The notes under the pieces were generated by a model. The model was not told the origin of the DNA. It searched no databases and saw nothing but the letters and a program-made list of their open reading frames with translations. Positions 1-11,249 of a stretch of DNA of 64,000 nt are shown piece by piece (position 1 is the stretch's first letter; the number at the start of each line of letters is the position of its first letter). Both the position numbers and the translations under genes were made by a program. The stretch lies in contig NC_057318.1 of NCBI RefSeq assembly GCF_000687475.1, positions 6,365,792 to 6,429,791 on the forward strand, written 5' to 3'. This DNA is from Ustilaginoidea virens. Lineage: Eukaryota > Ascomycota > Sordariomycetes > Hypocreales > Clavicipitaceae.

Positions 1-231
1 GGCGGTAATGGCAGCGAGGTATTGCGCGTTAGTCTGCATCTGCGCCTCTATCTATTATAACCCTAATGCAAGCTGCTCTACTCGGGTATATATATTATAT
101 CGGGAGCGTCGTAGTCTCGGGTTATCTGTACCTATTTCTCCAGGTGTACTTATCTCGATATCTTATATAGCCTGCATCATCGGCTCTATAATATAAGGTT
201 ATAATAGCAAGGCTAAGAGAATCTATTTAAA
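1..231 (-). pseudogene. 5' leader and gag N-terminus of Gypsy G0 (partial)
   Basis: The sequence matches the stretch next to the 5' LTR in G1 (16650-16739) and G2 (55279-55510), including the conserved leader near 150-230. It lies antisense to the plus strand and is cut by the window edge. Stops and TpA-rich codons show RIP decay. A plus-strand reading frame across 8-196 is a shadow and is not annotated. Confidence 0.6.
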
Positions 232-473
232 TATAAAGGACTGGCCCTAGGGCTACTGCGAATAGGCGTCGAATGAATATATTAAATAGACTAAGGAGGA
301 AAGGAAGAAGACCCGAATAGGGGCCTCTGAGTAGTCTATTTATGCCTATATGTAGTACGGGCCGAGTCTTTAGCGAGCCCTTATGACCCCGTGCCGATAC
401 TCCTTAGGCTAGTCGCGGGCGCAGCCCGAGTCCTAGCCATATTATAGCGCGGGCGTAGCCCGAGCCCGTGACA
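232..473 (-). repeat. LTR of Gypsy G0 (242 bp)
   Basis: 242 bp, the same length as the four LTRs of G1 and G2. On the plus strand it begins TATAAAGGAC (TGTAAAGGAC in G1) and ends GCCCGTGACA. In pol sense it runs from TGTCACGGG to a T-rich end. It is flanked by gag leader on the left and the 3' module on the right, so it is shared by two tandem elements. It has no 5-bp duplication of its own. Confidence 0.88.
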
Positions 474-859
474 TAAAGTATTATTTCCGCCCTAATTGCA
501 TTAGTATTTTTGCCGAAATCTATTTCTATTATAGCTAGCTACTAACTCCTTTTATAGCGAGACCTAATCTAACCTATTGTAAAGCCTATTAGTAGGTCTT
601 AAATCCCTATCTATATTGTAAGCGTTTCGTGCTAACACTATTTAAAACCTAAATATATCTTTATCCGCTACTAGTAATACCCTTATTAGGGGAGGAATAG
701 GTCTTACTCATCCCTAGAAGCTATATTACGCTACAGGTAATTATCTTCTAGATGGGGACTCTTTAGATAAAGAGTATTAGTATACGAAAGATAAAGAGTT
801 CCTATGCGATAGATGCACTAAACGTATATAAGCAACTAGAGAGCTATTTATTTATAAGT
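474..859 (+). pseudogene. Fragment of the antisense Cys-pair frame in the G-family 3' module
   Basis: This stretch corresponds to 4690-5090 in G1 and to the reverse complement of about 61430-61700 in G2. Read on the plus strand (antisense to pol), the part from about 735 on gives a continuous frame if TAG/TAA are read as former CAG/CAA. It holds an acidic stretch followed by a Cys-x2-Cys pair near 810. The frame is cut by Copia C at 860. I do not recognise the protein. Confidence 0.4.
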
Positions 860-1594
860 TATTGCAAAATGGTGATTCAGAATACTGTTGGAAATGTATT
901 AGATACCGACAGTGGCGTACAAGGCGTTGCAAAATAAAACAAAGAGCTGGTTAAAGATTAAAAGCGCACGAGAGGTTGACCAAAGCAAAGATATTAGGGA
1001 AATCTGATTCTAATTGTTAGTAACTATTCTAGCTAGAAAGAGGGAATTTTGGACATATTTCTACTATTTTAAAAGAGCGGTTAAAAATAATAAAAAACCG
1101 CAAAAATAGCGAAAAACCCGACAAAAAGTTATCCTGCCCAACCGTGCCCAGTCTGTGCCCAATATCCTACCCAACCAAGCCCAGTGGCTTGTAGCGGTGT
1201 GCCGGATGCCCTATAACAGCCTGCCGTACGGGCCGGAAGCCCTATATCGGTCTGCCGTACGGGCCGGAAACCCTATATCGGTATGCCGTAAAGGCTCGAT
1301 ATAGCGGGAGACTGTATATAGAAGGCCGAAAGTGCTGATTTGCCTATTTGGTAATCCTGTAGAAATGCGCCGCCTGTTGTGGGCCCTATGGCCCACTATG
1401 ACCGGCCGCTGTGGCCGGATGTGGGTCGCTATACCGGTGCCGTGACCGGCGCTGTGGCCCACTGTAATCGGCGTTGTGGGGCGCTATGCCCCACCATAGC
1501 GCCTGGTATAGCTACCGCGATATCTTAACGTAGAGACGTCATACGGTAGCGAGACCAGTACCAAAATACAGCTAAAAAGGCGCTGATTTTAACA
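860..1594 (-). repeat. 3' LTR of Copia C (735 bp)
   Basis: The plus strand begins TATTGCAAAATGG and ends GATTTTAACA. It is the reverse complement of the solo LTR at 49945-50745, whose ends are TGTTG...CAACA. Pol sense is minus. The complement of a polypurine tract (CCCCCTCT) follows directly at 1595, as expected for a 3' LTR. It lacks the 44-bp tandem duplication seen in the solo copy. Confidence 0.88.
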
Positions 1595-2039
1595 CCCCCT
1601 CTGATTAGCAATATAGCTAATCCTAGCGTTAGAATAAAAGAAAGAAGTCTTATAAAAATCAAGAAAAAGATTAAGCTATAGGGATTGCAACCCTAATAGC
1701 TGCCGAAATATAGGGAATTTCAGGCTTAGAAGTGGTTTAGTAAGTCTATTCGCAGGCATATCTATCGTAGGTAAATAAGATATTTTTACCAGGCCACCGT
1801 AGGCCTTCTTACGTATATACCGGAATTTAAGTAAGGTATGCTTAGTGCGGGCATACTGATTTAGGTTATTTGCATTAGAAATAGACCCTTAGTTATCGCA
1901 GTATAGTAGTATCGGGCGTTAAATATTGACCTGGATTTCTTTAAATAAATTAAATATCTACTCTACTTTACGAATCGCCTTAAGTATTATATCAGACTCG
2001 GCTTTAAGCGTTAATAAAACTATAGTCGAAGACCGTTTT
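1595..2039 (-). pseudogene. Copia C RNase H C-terminal part
   Basis: This matches the C-terminal RNase H of K2 (37312-37660): a KHT-type region, an acidic motif and the tail next to the polypurine tract. Stops and substitutions are of the C-to-T/G-to-A kind. It is interrupted at 2039/2040 by X1. The five bases GTTTT at 2035-2039 are repeated at 22391-22395, where the frame resumes. Confidence 0.75.
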
Positions 2040-2371
2040 TGTTGATATAAACTCGGGGTACCCAGTTATACGTAGGGTCGCGCGCGTGGTATCATGTACC
2101 GGGAGGTCACTAAGTAAAGGATTTGATTGCTTTATTAATGACTGACTATTTAAAAGGAAAGAAAGAAAGCAAAAGAGGGTAATTACACGATATGGCCTTT
2201 TTGTGCGTATGCCGTTGTCACGTGCATCGGCGCAGTTGGGCCGGGCTGCCCGCGTGCCCTACCGGGCTTAGGGGTAAAGGGGCAAAAGTGGCCACATCGT
2301 GCCCAACGGGTGTGCACGGCACATTCGTCGCAGTATGCCCAATTGGGCACCTTGCGACAGTAATTCCGACA
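2040..2371 (-). repeat. 3' LTR of Copia X1 (332 bp)
   Basis: Begins TGTTGATATAAACTCGG and ends AATTCCGACA. It is the pair of 22059-22390, and the X2 LTRs are 339 bp. The core (about 2220-2350) is a GC-rich island with short inverted repeats. It keeps its CpG content, while CpA/TpG-containing DNA around it has decayed to TpA. Confidence 0.88.
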
Positions 2372-2719
2372 CTAGCAGCTTCTCTTTTTATAAAAGCAAA
2401 TATTGGAATCGCTAGGATATAAGGCGCACACATAGAAAGAAAAGTGCGGCGCGGTCTCGGCAGGTTATGCCGGCGATAACACTATCACGCCGCGCGGCCG
2501 GCTCGTACAGGCTCATACCGTACGGCTGGTATAATGTTAAATATTGCAGCTAAAACAAAGGGGCAAAAAGGGGCAGTAGCAAACGCAGTAAAATAATACA
2601 ATATTGAATATAGGAAAATCCACACACTTGCCACTCATGACATTACTAATACCTCCCAAACGCAGTCAGATATTGACCGGCCTCTTTACCCACCCTTCCA
2701 TACGTATAACAGCCCTATT

Positions 2720-3999
2720 TTAGTCGACGAAGGTCTTAAGGGCTTTATTAGGCATTCCCTTAGTTATTACGTTGGCGAGATTATCATTCCTATTAATCCA
2801 ATAGATCTTATATATCTCCCGGTGCTTATATGACTATCGTAAGGCCATAATATCTATCATAAGCCTTTTCTCCTTAGTGGTGCCTAGCTTAATAAGGCAT
2901 TCGTATAATGAAAACGAATCTGTATATATAACCGTGGGGATCTTCGGCAATCCCAGCCTATTAGTAATTATATTGAGGGTCGTGCCTATCGCATATGCGA
3001 TATCGACCCCTTATACCATACTATATAGCTCCGAAGCGAGTGCGCTACGCATTACACGCTTACTTTTTATAGAGCTATAAGTAACGATATTACCGGTCAG
3101 TAGGAAGGTATTAGCGTTATCTATAGGATTATCCTCTTTATTCCCTAGTATAATAATATAGCCAATCTAGGAGCTTAAATCTTTATTGTTGGCAAAGGAT
3201 CCGTCAATAAATATAAAGAGTTTGGCTATAGCAAAGGTCAGATTGATGTACCGCAGGCCGCGATCTTGGTTATCGCGCTGCTATTAAAGGCGCTTATTCA
3301 ACTTCGCAATATCCTTAGGGCCAGGTTGCTGGTATTATACTGTAATAGATAGGTTAAAAGACGCCTCGGGCTGGCAGACTATAGCCATATAAGCACCGCA
3401 AGCGCGTTACTCGATATAATTACGCTAGGCTATAGGCGCATTCTTATTGATGGTCGTAATCTTCTTACTTTAACCTTTCTGGTATAATATTATTATATCG
3501 TTAGTCTTATTAATTATAAGGATGCATCCGTTGAATATTAAGGGTATAGTTGGCGATAGCCTCGTCTTAGGCTTAGCGTTAAAGCCTGCCTTAGTAAGCT
3601 CTAATTCCTCCCATTAGAAGAAGGCATTATCACTTAGGCCGAGGGTATCATCAGTCTATATACCTATAATACCGAAGTATATGCTAGTATTATTAGTATC
3701 GCTAGTACGGTCAGTAATATTAGTACGGTTAATATCGCCAGTAGATATTAGCAAATAGGGGTTATAGGTCGATATAATCATGCCCAACTTCTCGCGATAG
3801 TGCTGGAAGTATATTGCCTATTAATAGGTGCCTACCTTAGCTATTCTATATAGTGGCTTTACCACTTCTATAATCGTATTATCGGGGTATTAATACGCTA
3901 TCTACTTAAGTAGCTTAGCGATAATCGATCTATTAAGGGTAGTAGATGACTATATATAAGCCTATATAATATTACGTATCTAGAGGAATAAGCTATAAG
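2720..3999 (-). pseudogene. X1 polyprotein C-terminal part: RT C-terminal portion and RNase H
   Basis: Reading leftward, this holds the C-terminal half of the RT with the DD-containing motif (about 3640-3660) and then a Copia-type RNase H (about 2830-3220). The frame ends at a stop near 2720 after a conserved basic tail. The aligned X2 region (29875-31130) is better preserved and supports the assignment. Stops are frequent. The upstream RT half continues after the G1 insertion at 16987. Confidence 0.7.
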
Positions 4000-4241
4000 T
4001 GTAAAGGACTGGCCCTAGGGCTACTGCGAATAGGCGTCGAATGAATATATTAAATAGACTAAGGAGGAAAGAGAGAGGGCCCGAATAGGGGCCTCTAAGT
4101 AGCCTATTTATGCCCGTATATAGTACGGGCCGAGTCCTTAGCGAGCCCTCGTGACCCTGTGCTAATACTCCTAAGGCTAGTCGCGGGCGCAGCCCGAGTC
4201 CTAGCCATATTGTGGCGCGGGCGTAGCCCGAGCCTATAATA
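4000..4241 (-). repeat. 3' LTR of Gypsy G1 (242 bp)
   Basis: The plus strand starts TGTAAAGGAC and ends GAGCCTATAATA. Its partner at 16740 ends GAGCCCGTAACA. All differences I could find between the two LTRs are C/T or G/A transitions, as RIP predicts. A C-rich tract (complement of a polypurine tract) follows at 4242. Confidence 0.9.
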
Positions 4242-6190
4242 TACCCCCCTTTTCCGCCTTAGAGTCGGAAAAATCGCTTTCTATTATCAATTAATCCTCT
4301 ACTAAAGACTAATTATATCGCCGATTACTATATCGCGATATCCTTAAATCCGTATATAGGCTAATTGCCGGGTATAGGAAGGATTCGTCTGTAACTATAG
4401 CGGATATAGCTATACAATTGATAGGAATCGTATAGTTATTAATTGGGAATAGTATAGTGGAAGTGTGTAGAAGTTCGTCGTCGCGCCGCCAGCTAGAGGT
4501 TGATTGATGCAGCTAGGAATATTATGAAAAAATTTTCACTAGCTGCCGGTTAGAAATCTCCCTATAGTCTTTATTTTTCCTTATTAGGGCTCTTTTCCTT
4601 CTTCTCTTCTTCTTATTAAGGCTATTAATAAATATTAAAGGTCCCTATTGTCGTAAGTTTTATCCTATATTAAGCCTATATTGCCTGCTAATCGGTTGAA
4701 GTATTATTTTTATCCTGCTTGCGTTAGTATTCCTTAGCGAATTCTATCTCTATTGCAATTAGCTGTTAACTCCTTTCGTAGCGAGACCTGGTCTAGCCTA
4801 TCGTAAAGCCTATTAGTAAGTCTTAAGTCCTTACCTCTATTGCGAGCGTCTTATACTGACCCTATTTAGAGCCCGAATATATCTTTATCTACTGCTGGAA
4901 GTGCCCCTATTAGGGAGGGATCGAGCCCTATTTATCCCTAGAAGCTATACCGTATTACTAGCGATTATCTTCTAAAGGGGGACTCTTTAAATAAAGAGTA
5001 TTAGTATATAAAAGACGAAGAGTTTCTATATGATAAATATACTAAGTATATATAATCGACCGGAGAGTTACCTATATATAAGCATGACAGGAGAGCTAAG
5101 GGGTGCAAAAGCTGCGCTAATTCTTACGCATCCTATATATAGCTTGATTAGTATCTCGCGGGGAACCCTATACTACAATATATCTTATATAGCTAGATTA
5201 AAGCAGTAAAGGAGGGGAGGGCTATTATAAAGCCTGTTTGTCCTAAGATAGATATGCAGAAAGTATATACTGCTATCCTTACCCCTAAATTTTGGGCTTT
5301 AAATAATTAATAGCATTGCGCTTTTACTGCTGAATAGGTGGCCCCTAATGCCCTATATTTAGCATTCGGGCCAAGAGATACTGCCGGTATGGTTTCTACT
5401 GTATCTATAGTGTTAACGCCTTTGCGGCGCTAGGCTAGGTCTAATATAGATCTCGCTCCCGTTCTAAATATTATAAGGGAGATATAAGTGGAAGCCTGAG
5501 AATATTATACTAGGATAGAGTAGTACTAGATTAAAGCTTAATGTTCTTAATTACCCCTGCCCCTATTTCGGCCCGCCCTCCCTGCGTATTATATAAGGGG
5601 GGAACTATTATACGACTAGGGCGGCTGGTATTATATAGAGGCTCTACCGCTACTAGCATAAGGTTATTTAGTATAACCCCTGTAGTAGTAGGCAGACCCC
5701 GCTCTATAGCCCCTTATACCCTCGCTATCTTTATTGCAGCTGCTGCTATAGATACTATATCGTCCGGCCCTATCTTATTAAAGGGTCTTATTATCTCCTA
5801 ATGCGCCTCCGCTATATTCGCCTTATAGTATCCTGCAGACTCTATTATATCGTAGATATATAGGGAACTATCCCCGTCTAATATATAGCCCGTATATATG
5901 CCCTGCCCTATAAGGACCCTTACCGCTACCGGCCTATATGCCGCTATAGGAATAAGAGGAGGCTTAAGGAGAAAAAGAGTAGCCCTAAGAAGGGGTATAT
6001 TAGGGTTAAGCTTATATCGGCCCCGGTTTGGTTTATTATATTATGTTTTTTTTTTTTTTTTATTATATTTTTGTTATTTTATTTTATTTTTTATAGTGGT
6101 AGGCGTTTAGTATTATTTACCGGTCTAATAGACTCTATTTCGAGACCTAGCTAGGCCTATCGTAAGTCTTAATATCCCCCTATTTGGCCT
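4242..6190. other. G1 3' module between chromodomain and LTR
   Basis: About 1.9 kb lies between the end of pol and the 3' LTR. It is shared with G2 (about 60240-62126 reverse complement) and in part with G0 (474-859), but not with Gypsy H, whose chromodomain lies almost next to its LTR. It includes a T run at 6046-6061, seen as a 12-base A run in G2, and an antisense frame given as a separate entry. No other function is evident. Confidence 0.6.
4920..5530 (+). pseudogene. Antisense Cys-pair frame in the G1 3' module (unknown protein)
   Basis: Read on the plus strand, opposite to pol, one frame is continuous over about 200 codons if TAG/TAA/TGA are taken as RIP products of CAG/CAA/CGA. It shows a Cys-x2-Cys pair (visible as CDRC in the G0 copy) and, about 25 residues on, a second pair reading CKSC near 5105, then a long low-charge C-terminal part. 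The pairs suggest a small zinc-binding fold. The same frame occurs in G0 and G2. A further open stretch at 5541-5801 lies in another frame and may be chance. I do not recognise the family. It could also be an accident of the sense sequence. Confidence 0.35.
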
Positions 6191-6696
6191 TAAATATTTC
6201 CTATACGGTAGTATCTTTAAAGTTTTCTAAAGGTTTTTATATTAGTAAATTATACCTTTTCTACTTTATAAGTATATTATATTTCTATCTTCGACTTTAT
6301 ATATTCTCTGCTATAAGTATCTTTTTAACTTTATATTCTTTATATAAATTTGTAGAGTCTTAGGGGAGGACGAATAGGGGCCTAAGTTATATATCAGTTA
6401 TTACCTAATTAAATAGTAGATTAGAAGCGGCTTATTCGATTAAATTAATATAGAAAACTAGATAGATACCTTATAGGATATTAAGCTAGATATTAAGTAG
6501 TAATAAGATAGTAACGATAGTATATTTAGCAGAAACCTAATCGAGTTTTTTATATAGGCAGTTCGTTTTAATATTCTAGAGGTTTAATTATACCTAATCG
6601 CCGACCTAAAAGTATTTAGCTAGGCATCGTAAATGGTTAGTAGTATTTTGCTATTATTACTATACGAAGGCAATAGCAGCTTAAGCTAATTCCTAT
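6190..6696 (-). pseudogene. G1 pol C-terminus with chromodomain
   Basis: This is the minus-strand continuation of the G1 integrase after the LINE-1 insertion. It corresponds to G2 about 59680-60190. Near 6190-6320 the reverse translation gives the conserved core of a chromodomain (the IKWKGY-like stretch and the ExLKNF element), now with stops. This places the element among the chromoviruses, whose C-terminal chromodomain guides integration to modified chromatin. It ends in the LINE-1 target duplication at 6685-6696. Confidence 0.65.
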
Positions 6697-9400
6697 ATAT
6701 ATATATATATATTATACTAGCTAAGCTATCTAGGGGGGGGATAAGCCCCCATCTAGCCTAGTGCTAGTACCTCTATGCCTAATCTATATAGGAAACCCGA
6801 GTGCCGGGAGGAAAACCTATATACTATCTGTGGTCGATAGTATCCCTTTAGAATCGAAGGGGGTTTACTATATATTGCGAGGAGGTATCCTATCGCGCGA
6901 GACTAGGTCTGGCGGTAGGGCTGGGAAAGTGTGGATGGTAGGCACGCCTCGATAGGCGCGGTGATTTGCATTAGTGGTTATTAGTTATTAGTCATTAGGC
7001 ATTAGTCAGGCTCTAGGGTGGGTATGAATCGGAACCGACGTGATTAATATTATTAGGTATAGGAGGTAGCGGTAATATTAGTATCGGGTGGGTAATAGTA
7101 TCGCGGTAAGTCACGCGTTTTATTATTATTAACTTCATCTAATGTAGGTTAGGGCAGCTAGCGGACGGTCGAGTGATTTAGTATAGGCATACAGCAATAT
7201 AAAGTCTCCTTTACCTGCCCTACCTTTTTGATTCTTTTCCTCTTCCCTTTTTATTCCTTATTAAAAATTACTAAAAATTTTCTTTTACTCCTCCACCTCG
7301 ATTGCGCTATAGTAGTTTTTATATATCCTTTATTCTTCGATATGCCTACCGTTCTAGAGTTAGGTTTTAGCCTAGCTTGAAAATAGCTGTATCGTCCTTA
7401 TATATACTGCAGTACCGATATGGCCACTTATTATTATAACTAATAAGGTAAAAGGTTCTCTTTATTCGTTATTTATCTTTTTCTAATAATAGGTAGGGCT
7501 CGGGGGTGCTTATTTCGCTTATGCTTTAAAGTAAAAGCCTTATTATATCCTAATGCGTAATGCTACGAACTGCGAACCGGTAGAAAATATGCTTATATTA
7601 TAGAAGGCCTATACTTATAAGTAGGAAGTAAGTATATTAGTTTGCTAGTATCCCTTAACTTTATAGTTGACCTTAGTAGGTAGATAAAGATGATTACTAT
7701 AAGGCTTAGCAGGCTGTATATTGGTCTATTGCGCTAGTCACTTTGGTACCTTAAAAAGGTTAAAACGATTCTACTATTATAATGCGAATAATAGTGCCTA
7801 TAGTCTTAATTTTGCTGCTAGCCGACTTCTTTAGGCTTATTAAGAGAGGGGTTTTAGCTTTAGAGTGTGCTTATAGCGGCAAGCCTTAGCCTCTCTCGTT
7901 AGTCGAGGGACCTTAGCCTCCTACTACTACTGCCGGCGATAAAAGCCCTACTAGTTTTATTATTATATTAGATATTAATAATAAGCCTGCTCCCGGGCCT
8001 ATTACTATAGGGGAACCGCCTTATAGCAAGGGGGTCTCGCTAATATAGTCTGAGACTCTTATAATACTATCTTTTAGTAAATTGCAGTATATAGTTACAT
8101 TTTTGAAGTTTATGAAGTCCTAAGTGGAGTCTTAGCCAGTAGTATCTGCCTCTAGAGCGCTATCTATACTGCTATTAAAGCCTCCCCTGCCTGCTGCTTA
8201 ATTAGTATAGCCTAAGCAAGCTAAATTAGTAGTTCTATTGCTATTTTCTCCTCGTCTTTATACCAATATCCCTGCCCCCTCCCCCTTTAAAAGGAAGAGG
8301 GAGGGGTTAAAAATAATAGAGTCGCCTATAAAGGGAATATTAAGTCTAACTACTAGGATTAAACGAAAGATACATTTAAAATCTATAATATCTTTTTCCC
8401 TAGAGGGGAAAGGGAAAAGAAAGGGGAAAGCAAAGGTAGCCCCTAATAATAGCTATAGTAATAAAGAGGGTGGTATAGAGTAAGTAGGGGTCTAAAGGAT
8501 TAGGAGTATTAAGAAGATTAAAGGTTTAAATCTATTGACTATATAGGTAGCTTATATAAAAAGGATATTCTTCCCCTATTTATATAGTTAATCATATCTT
8601 TATCTATAATTATCTATATATATATATATAGTCTAGGGTTAGGGTGTAATTATATCGGGTTACTATTAGAGCCGAAATCTATATAGGCGGTAAGTACGAT
8701 AATTAGGGTAAACTATTCGAGCCGGTAGGTATTAAAGACCTATTTAATAATCTGCTTAACTAAATCTTTATTTTTAAATGCTTAGGTAATATTATACTTA
8801 TCTAATATAGGGCGGTTTTAGATATAGAGGGGAGGGTTTCTAAGATAGTTATTATACTTTAGGATTATATATTCGATATTTTCTATATTAAGACCGCATT
8901 AGTAGTATAAATAGTAGATAGATAGGACCTTTATCTTATATAAAAACTTATTAAAGCCTATTTTTTCTATTTTAAGTTAGGTAAAGAGGGAGGATTTATA
9001 TTTATAGAGGTTTTTATAGAGATCTAGTATCTTCTTTACAGAGGTGAAGTTAGGGGTATATTCAGCAGTAGGGCGGTTTTTTAGTAGGTGTCGTACTTAG
9101 GCGAATTATTGCTTTAATTACTATCTCTTTATCTATTTAAAAGCTAAGGAGTAAGTAAGGGATAGTTTATTATCTTAGAGTAGAATCGAATCTTTAAGGG
9201 CTATATAATTTAGTATTCTATTCTCAATCGGTTGCTTTTATCTATAGGTAAGTCTTTATTATAGCCGAATCTGGATAATAGTATATATATTAGAAATAAG
9301 GTCGGCTATACTACTTTCTTAGGTTCTAATAAGGAATCGTTATTGGGCTAGGTTAAGGTAGAGGTCGAATAAGGGGACTACTACTTTAGTTTCTATAATT
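6697..9400 (-). other. LINE-1 3' part: C-terminal ORF2 remnant and 3' UTR
   Basis: About 2.7 kb downstream of the RT in sense. The first half probably held the ORF2 C-terminus, but frames are too broken to assign an RNase H or Cys-His motif. The last kilobase (6700-7200) is less TpA-rich. It resembles the 3' end of LINE-2 at 28930-29100 in a GGAAAxCC/GGGGGGAAAACC-like segment. A (TA)n run lies at about 8607-8632. Confidence 0.5.
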
Positions 9401-10950
9401 ATATTAGGTATTACTCAGTAGGCTCTTATAATTATATAAAGGCACTTCGACTATTTAGCGGCTAGGCTATATATAATACCTCTTATTACTTCTCCCGGCT
9501 TAGTAGGAGTATACCAGATTCCGGCGCTAAAGGCGATTATAGTTCTAATGACCTATATATATAGTAGTTAGGCTTTAGAGAACTAATATCCCTATATAAA
9601 GGCCGCTAAAGCGATAAAGGCAAGCTTCTACCTTTCTAGCTTTTTTACTATTCGGGCCTTATAGTCAGTCTAGCTAAATTTATAGTTAATCTCTACTCTA
9701 AAGAATCGGGCGTATTATATGGGCTAAATAGTCGTATTACTAAGTTATATTATTATAGTATCCAGTCGGTACTATTTAGTAAAGTATATTAGCTTGCTTT
9801 TTATTAGGTTGAATTTTAGTCTGGCCTCTACCGACTATTTTTTACAGATCTTTTATACTTTTAAGAGGGTTACAACTATATCTTACGTTATTTTGCCGTA
9901 TGCGATTATATTGGTATTATCTGCAAATCCTAGGGTTAGCAAATTATCTACTATTTTAAGTCTATAGTATAAAGATATAATATAGAAGAGGAAAAGGATT
10001 AAAGAGATTGGGGAGCCTTAGGGCACTCCTACTATAATTAAGAATCTTTAGGTGGGTTAGCCTTCGAAGAAGATTTTAGCTAAATATAATATAATAAAGC
10101 CTTAGACCTAGGCTACTATCTATCGGGGGGCGCCACTTTAGAGGAGGAGGTGCATAAGCCTAGTATAGTTAATAGTATCGAATGCCGTAGAGATATCTAA
10201 TTATAGTAGCGATACTATTCCTTTATGCTGCTAAGTGGCCTTAATTACTTCTATTAGGGTATATAGTGCTATATCTATTGATCTATTTGCTCTATTGCCT
10301 ATTTATATATTTAGTAGTAATTTCCGTTTTTTTACGATTATTATTAGTCTCTTTACTATTATAGTTTTAAGGATTTTACTGAAGAGGTTTAAGAGGGATA
10401 TTAGGCGCTAGGCTCCTACTCTTCAGTATTCTTTAGGTATTTTGCCGGGTTTTCTTAATACTATAATTTTAGCTTTTTAGAATTATATTAGGTAGTAACC
10501 AATTCTATATATAGCGTTAAGGAGTATTATTATGGCTCTAAGAACCGGTTCTCTATAGGCTTTAAGGAATCCTACCGGTATACTATTAGGGCCTAATGCT
10601 TTCTAGCTGGCTATATATTAGAGGGTATTATAGATATCTGCTTTAAAGAATTCGTCTTTAGGGGCGAATATCGCATTAGTAAGGTAGGGGAATCGCAGGT
10701 CTAGGATATTATTAAAGGTGGCTATTAACATCGGGAAGAATCTTTTTACTAATATTTCTACTTTAGAGGAATATATTTTTACTTCTTATATTTAGGCTCT
10801 TTTGCCTTAGAGAAGTATAGGGATTTCTCTTGATTTTAGGGGGAGTCTACTATATATTTAGGCCTATTTCTCTAGGGACTATAGGTCTGCGTTTTTTATT
10901 ATAGCCTTATTAACGGCTTCTCTTTATATCTAGCGCTTTTCCTATTAGAT
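9400..10950 (-). pseudogene. LINE-1 reverse transcriptase domain
   Basis: In minus-strand sense the GVPQGSP motif lies near 10005-10035, with Gln now TAA, followed by an LFLFY hydrophobic run. The catalytic FADD box near 9912-9930 reads FADNTN. A G-to-A change has replaced the second catalytic Asp by Asn, so the enzyme would be dead even if the stops were ignored. These motifs are typical of non-LTR retrotransposon RTs. Confidence 0.75.
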
Positions 10951-11249
10951 AACTTTAGTTTGGTTTATCTCTACTCTTTATACTATTAACTAGTTAAGGC
11001 TAATATAGTCTTTTCTCTAATTTCTTATAGCCTTATAGGCCGCTATTATAGCCGATTATACTTCCTAGGTCTACTATAGGGCCTTTCCTAGCGGTTTAGT
11101 TCCTCTCTTAGGCGTAGCGATATTAGCGATAGCCTATAATTAGGTTATAAGCTATTAGGCGAAAATATTAATCTTTATAGGGGATTAGGGTAGGTATGAG
11201 GCGTATAGGATAGCTATCCTGATTTCGGCTTTAGCTTAAGCGAGGATTT

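Larger units (their letters stand above)
1..859 (-). mobile_element. Gypsy remnant G0: gag start, LTR and 3' region sharing one LTR
   Basis: Minus-strand Gypsy DNA of the same family as G1 (4000-16981) and G2 (55037-62368). From left to right it holds the antisense of the gag beginning, one complete LTR (232-473), then the antisense of the family's 3' non-coding module. The single LTR is therefore the 5' LTR of an element running off the left edge and also the 3' LTR of an element whose remainder is displaced to the right. The 3' part is cut at 859/860 by the LTR of Copia C. About 450 bp found next to the LTR in G1 (4242-4690) are missing here. The rest of the right-hand element is not in the window. 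Confidence 0.8.

Noticed and set aside
5541..5801. 86-codon plus-strand open frame
   Set aside because: Lies in the G1 3' module in a different frame from the Cys-pair frame, with low-complexity Ile/Ala/Pro composition. No motif, and the G2 counterpart is not clearly open.
6046..6061. T run considered as a LINE tail
   Set aside because: It lies within the G1 3' module and is matched by an A run at the same place in G2, so it belongs to the Gypsy element.
8238..8483. 81-codon Lys-rich plus-strand frame
   Set aside because: Antisense to the LINE-1 3' region. Composition comes from A-rich simple sequence; no recognisable domain and no counterpart noticed in LINE-2.
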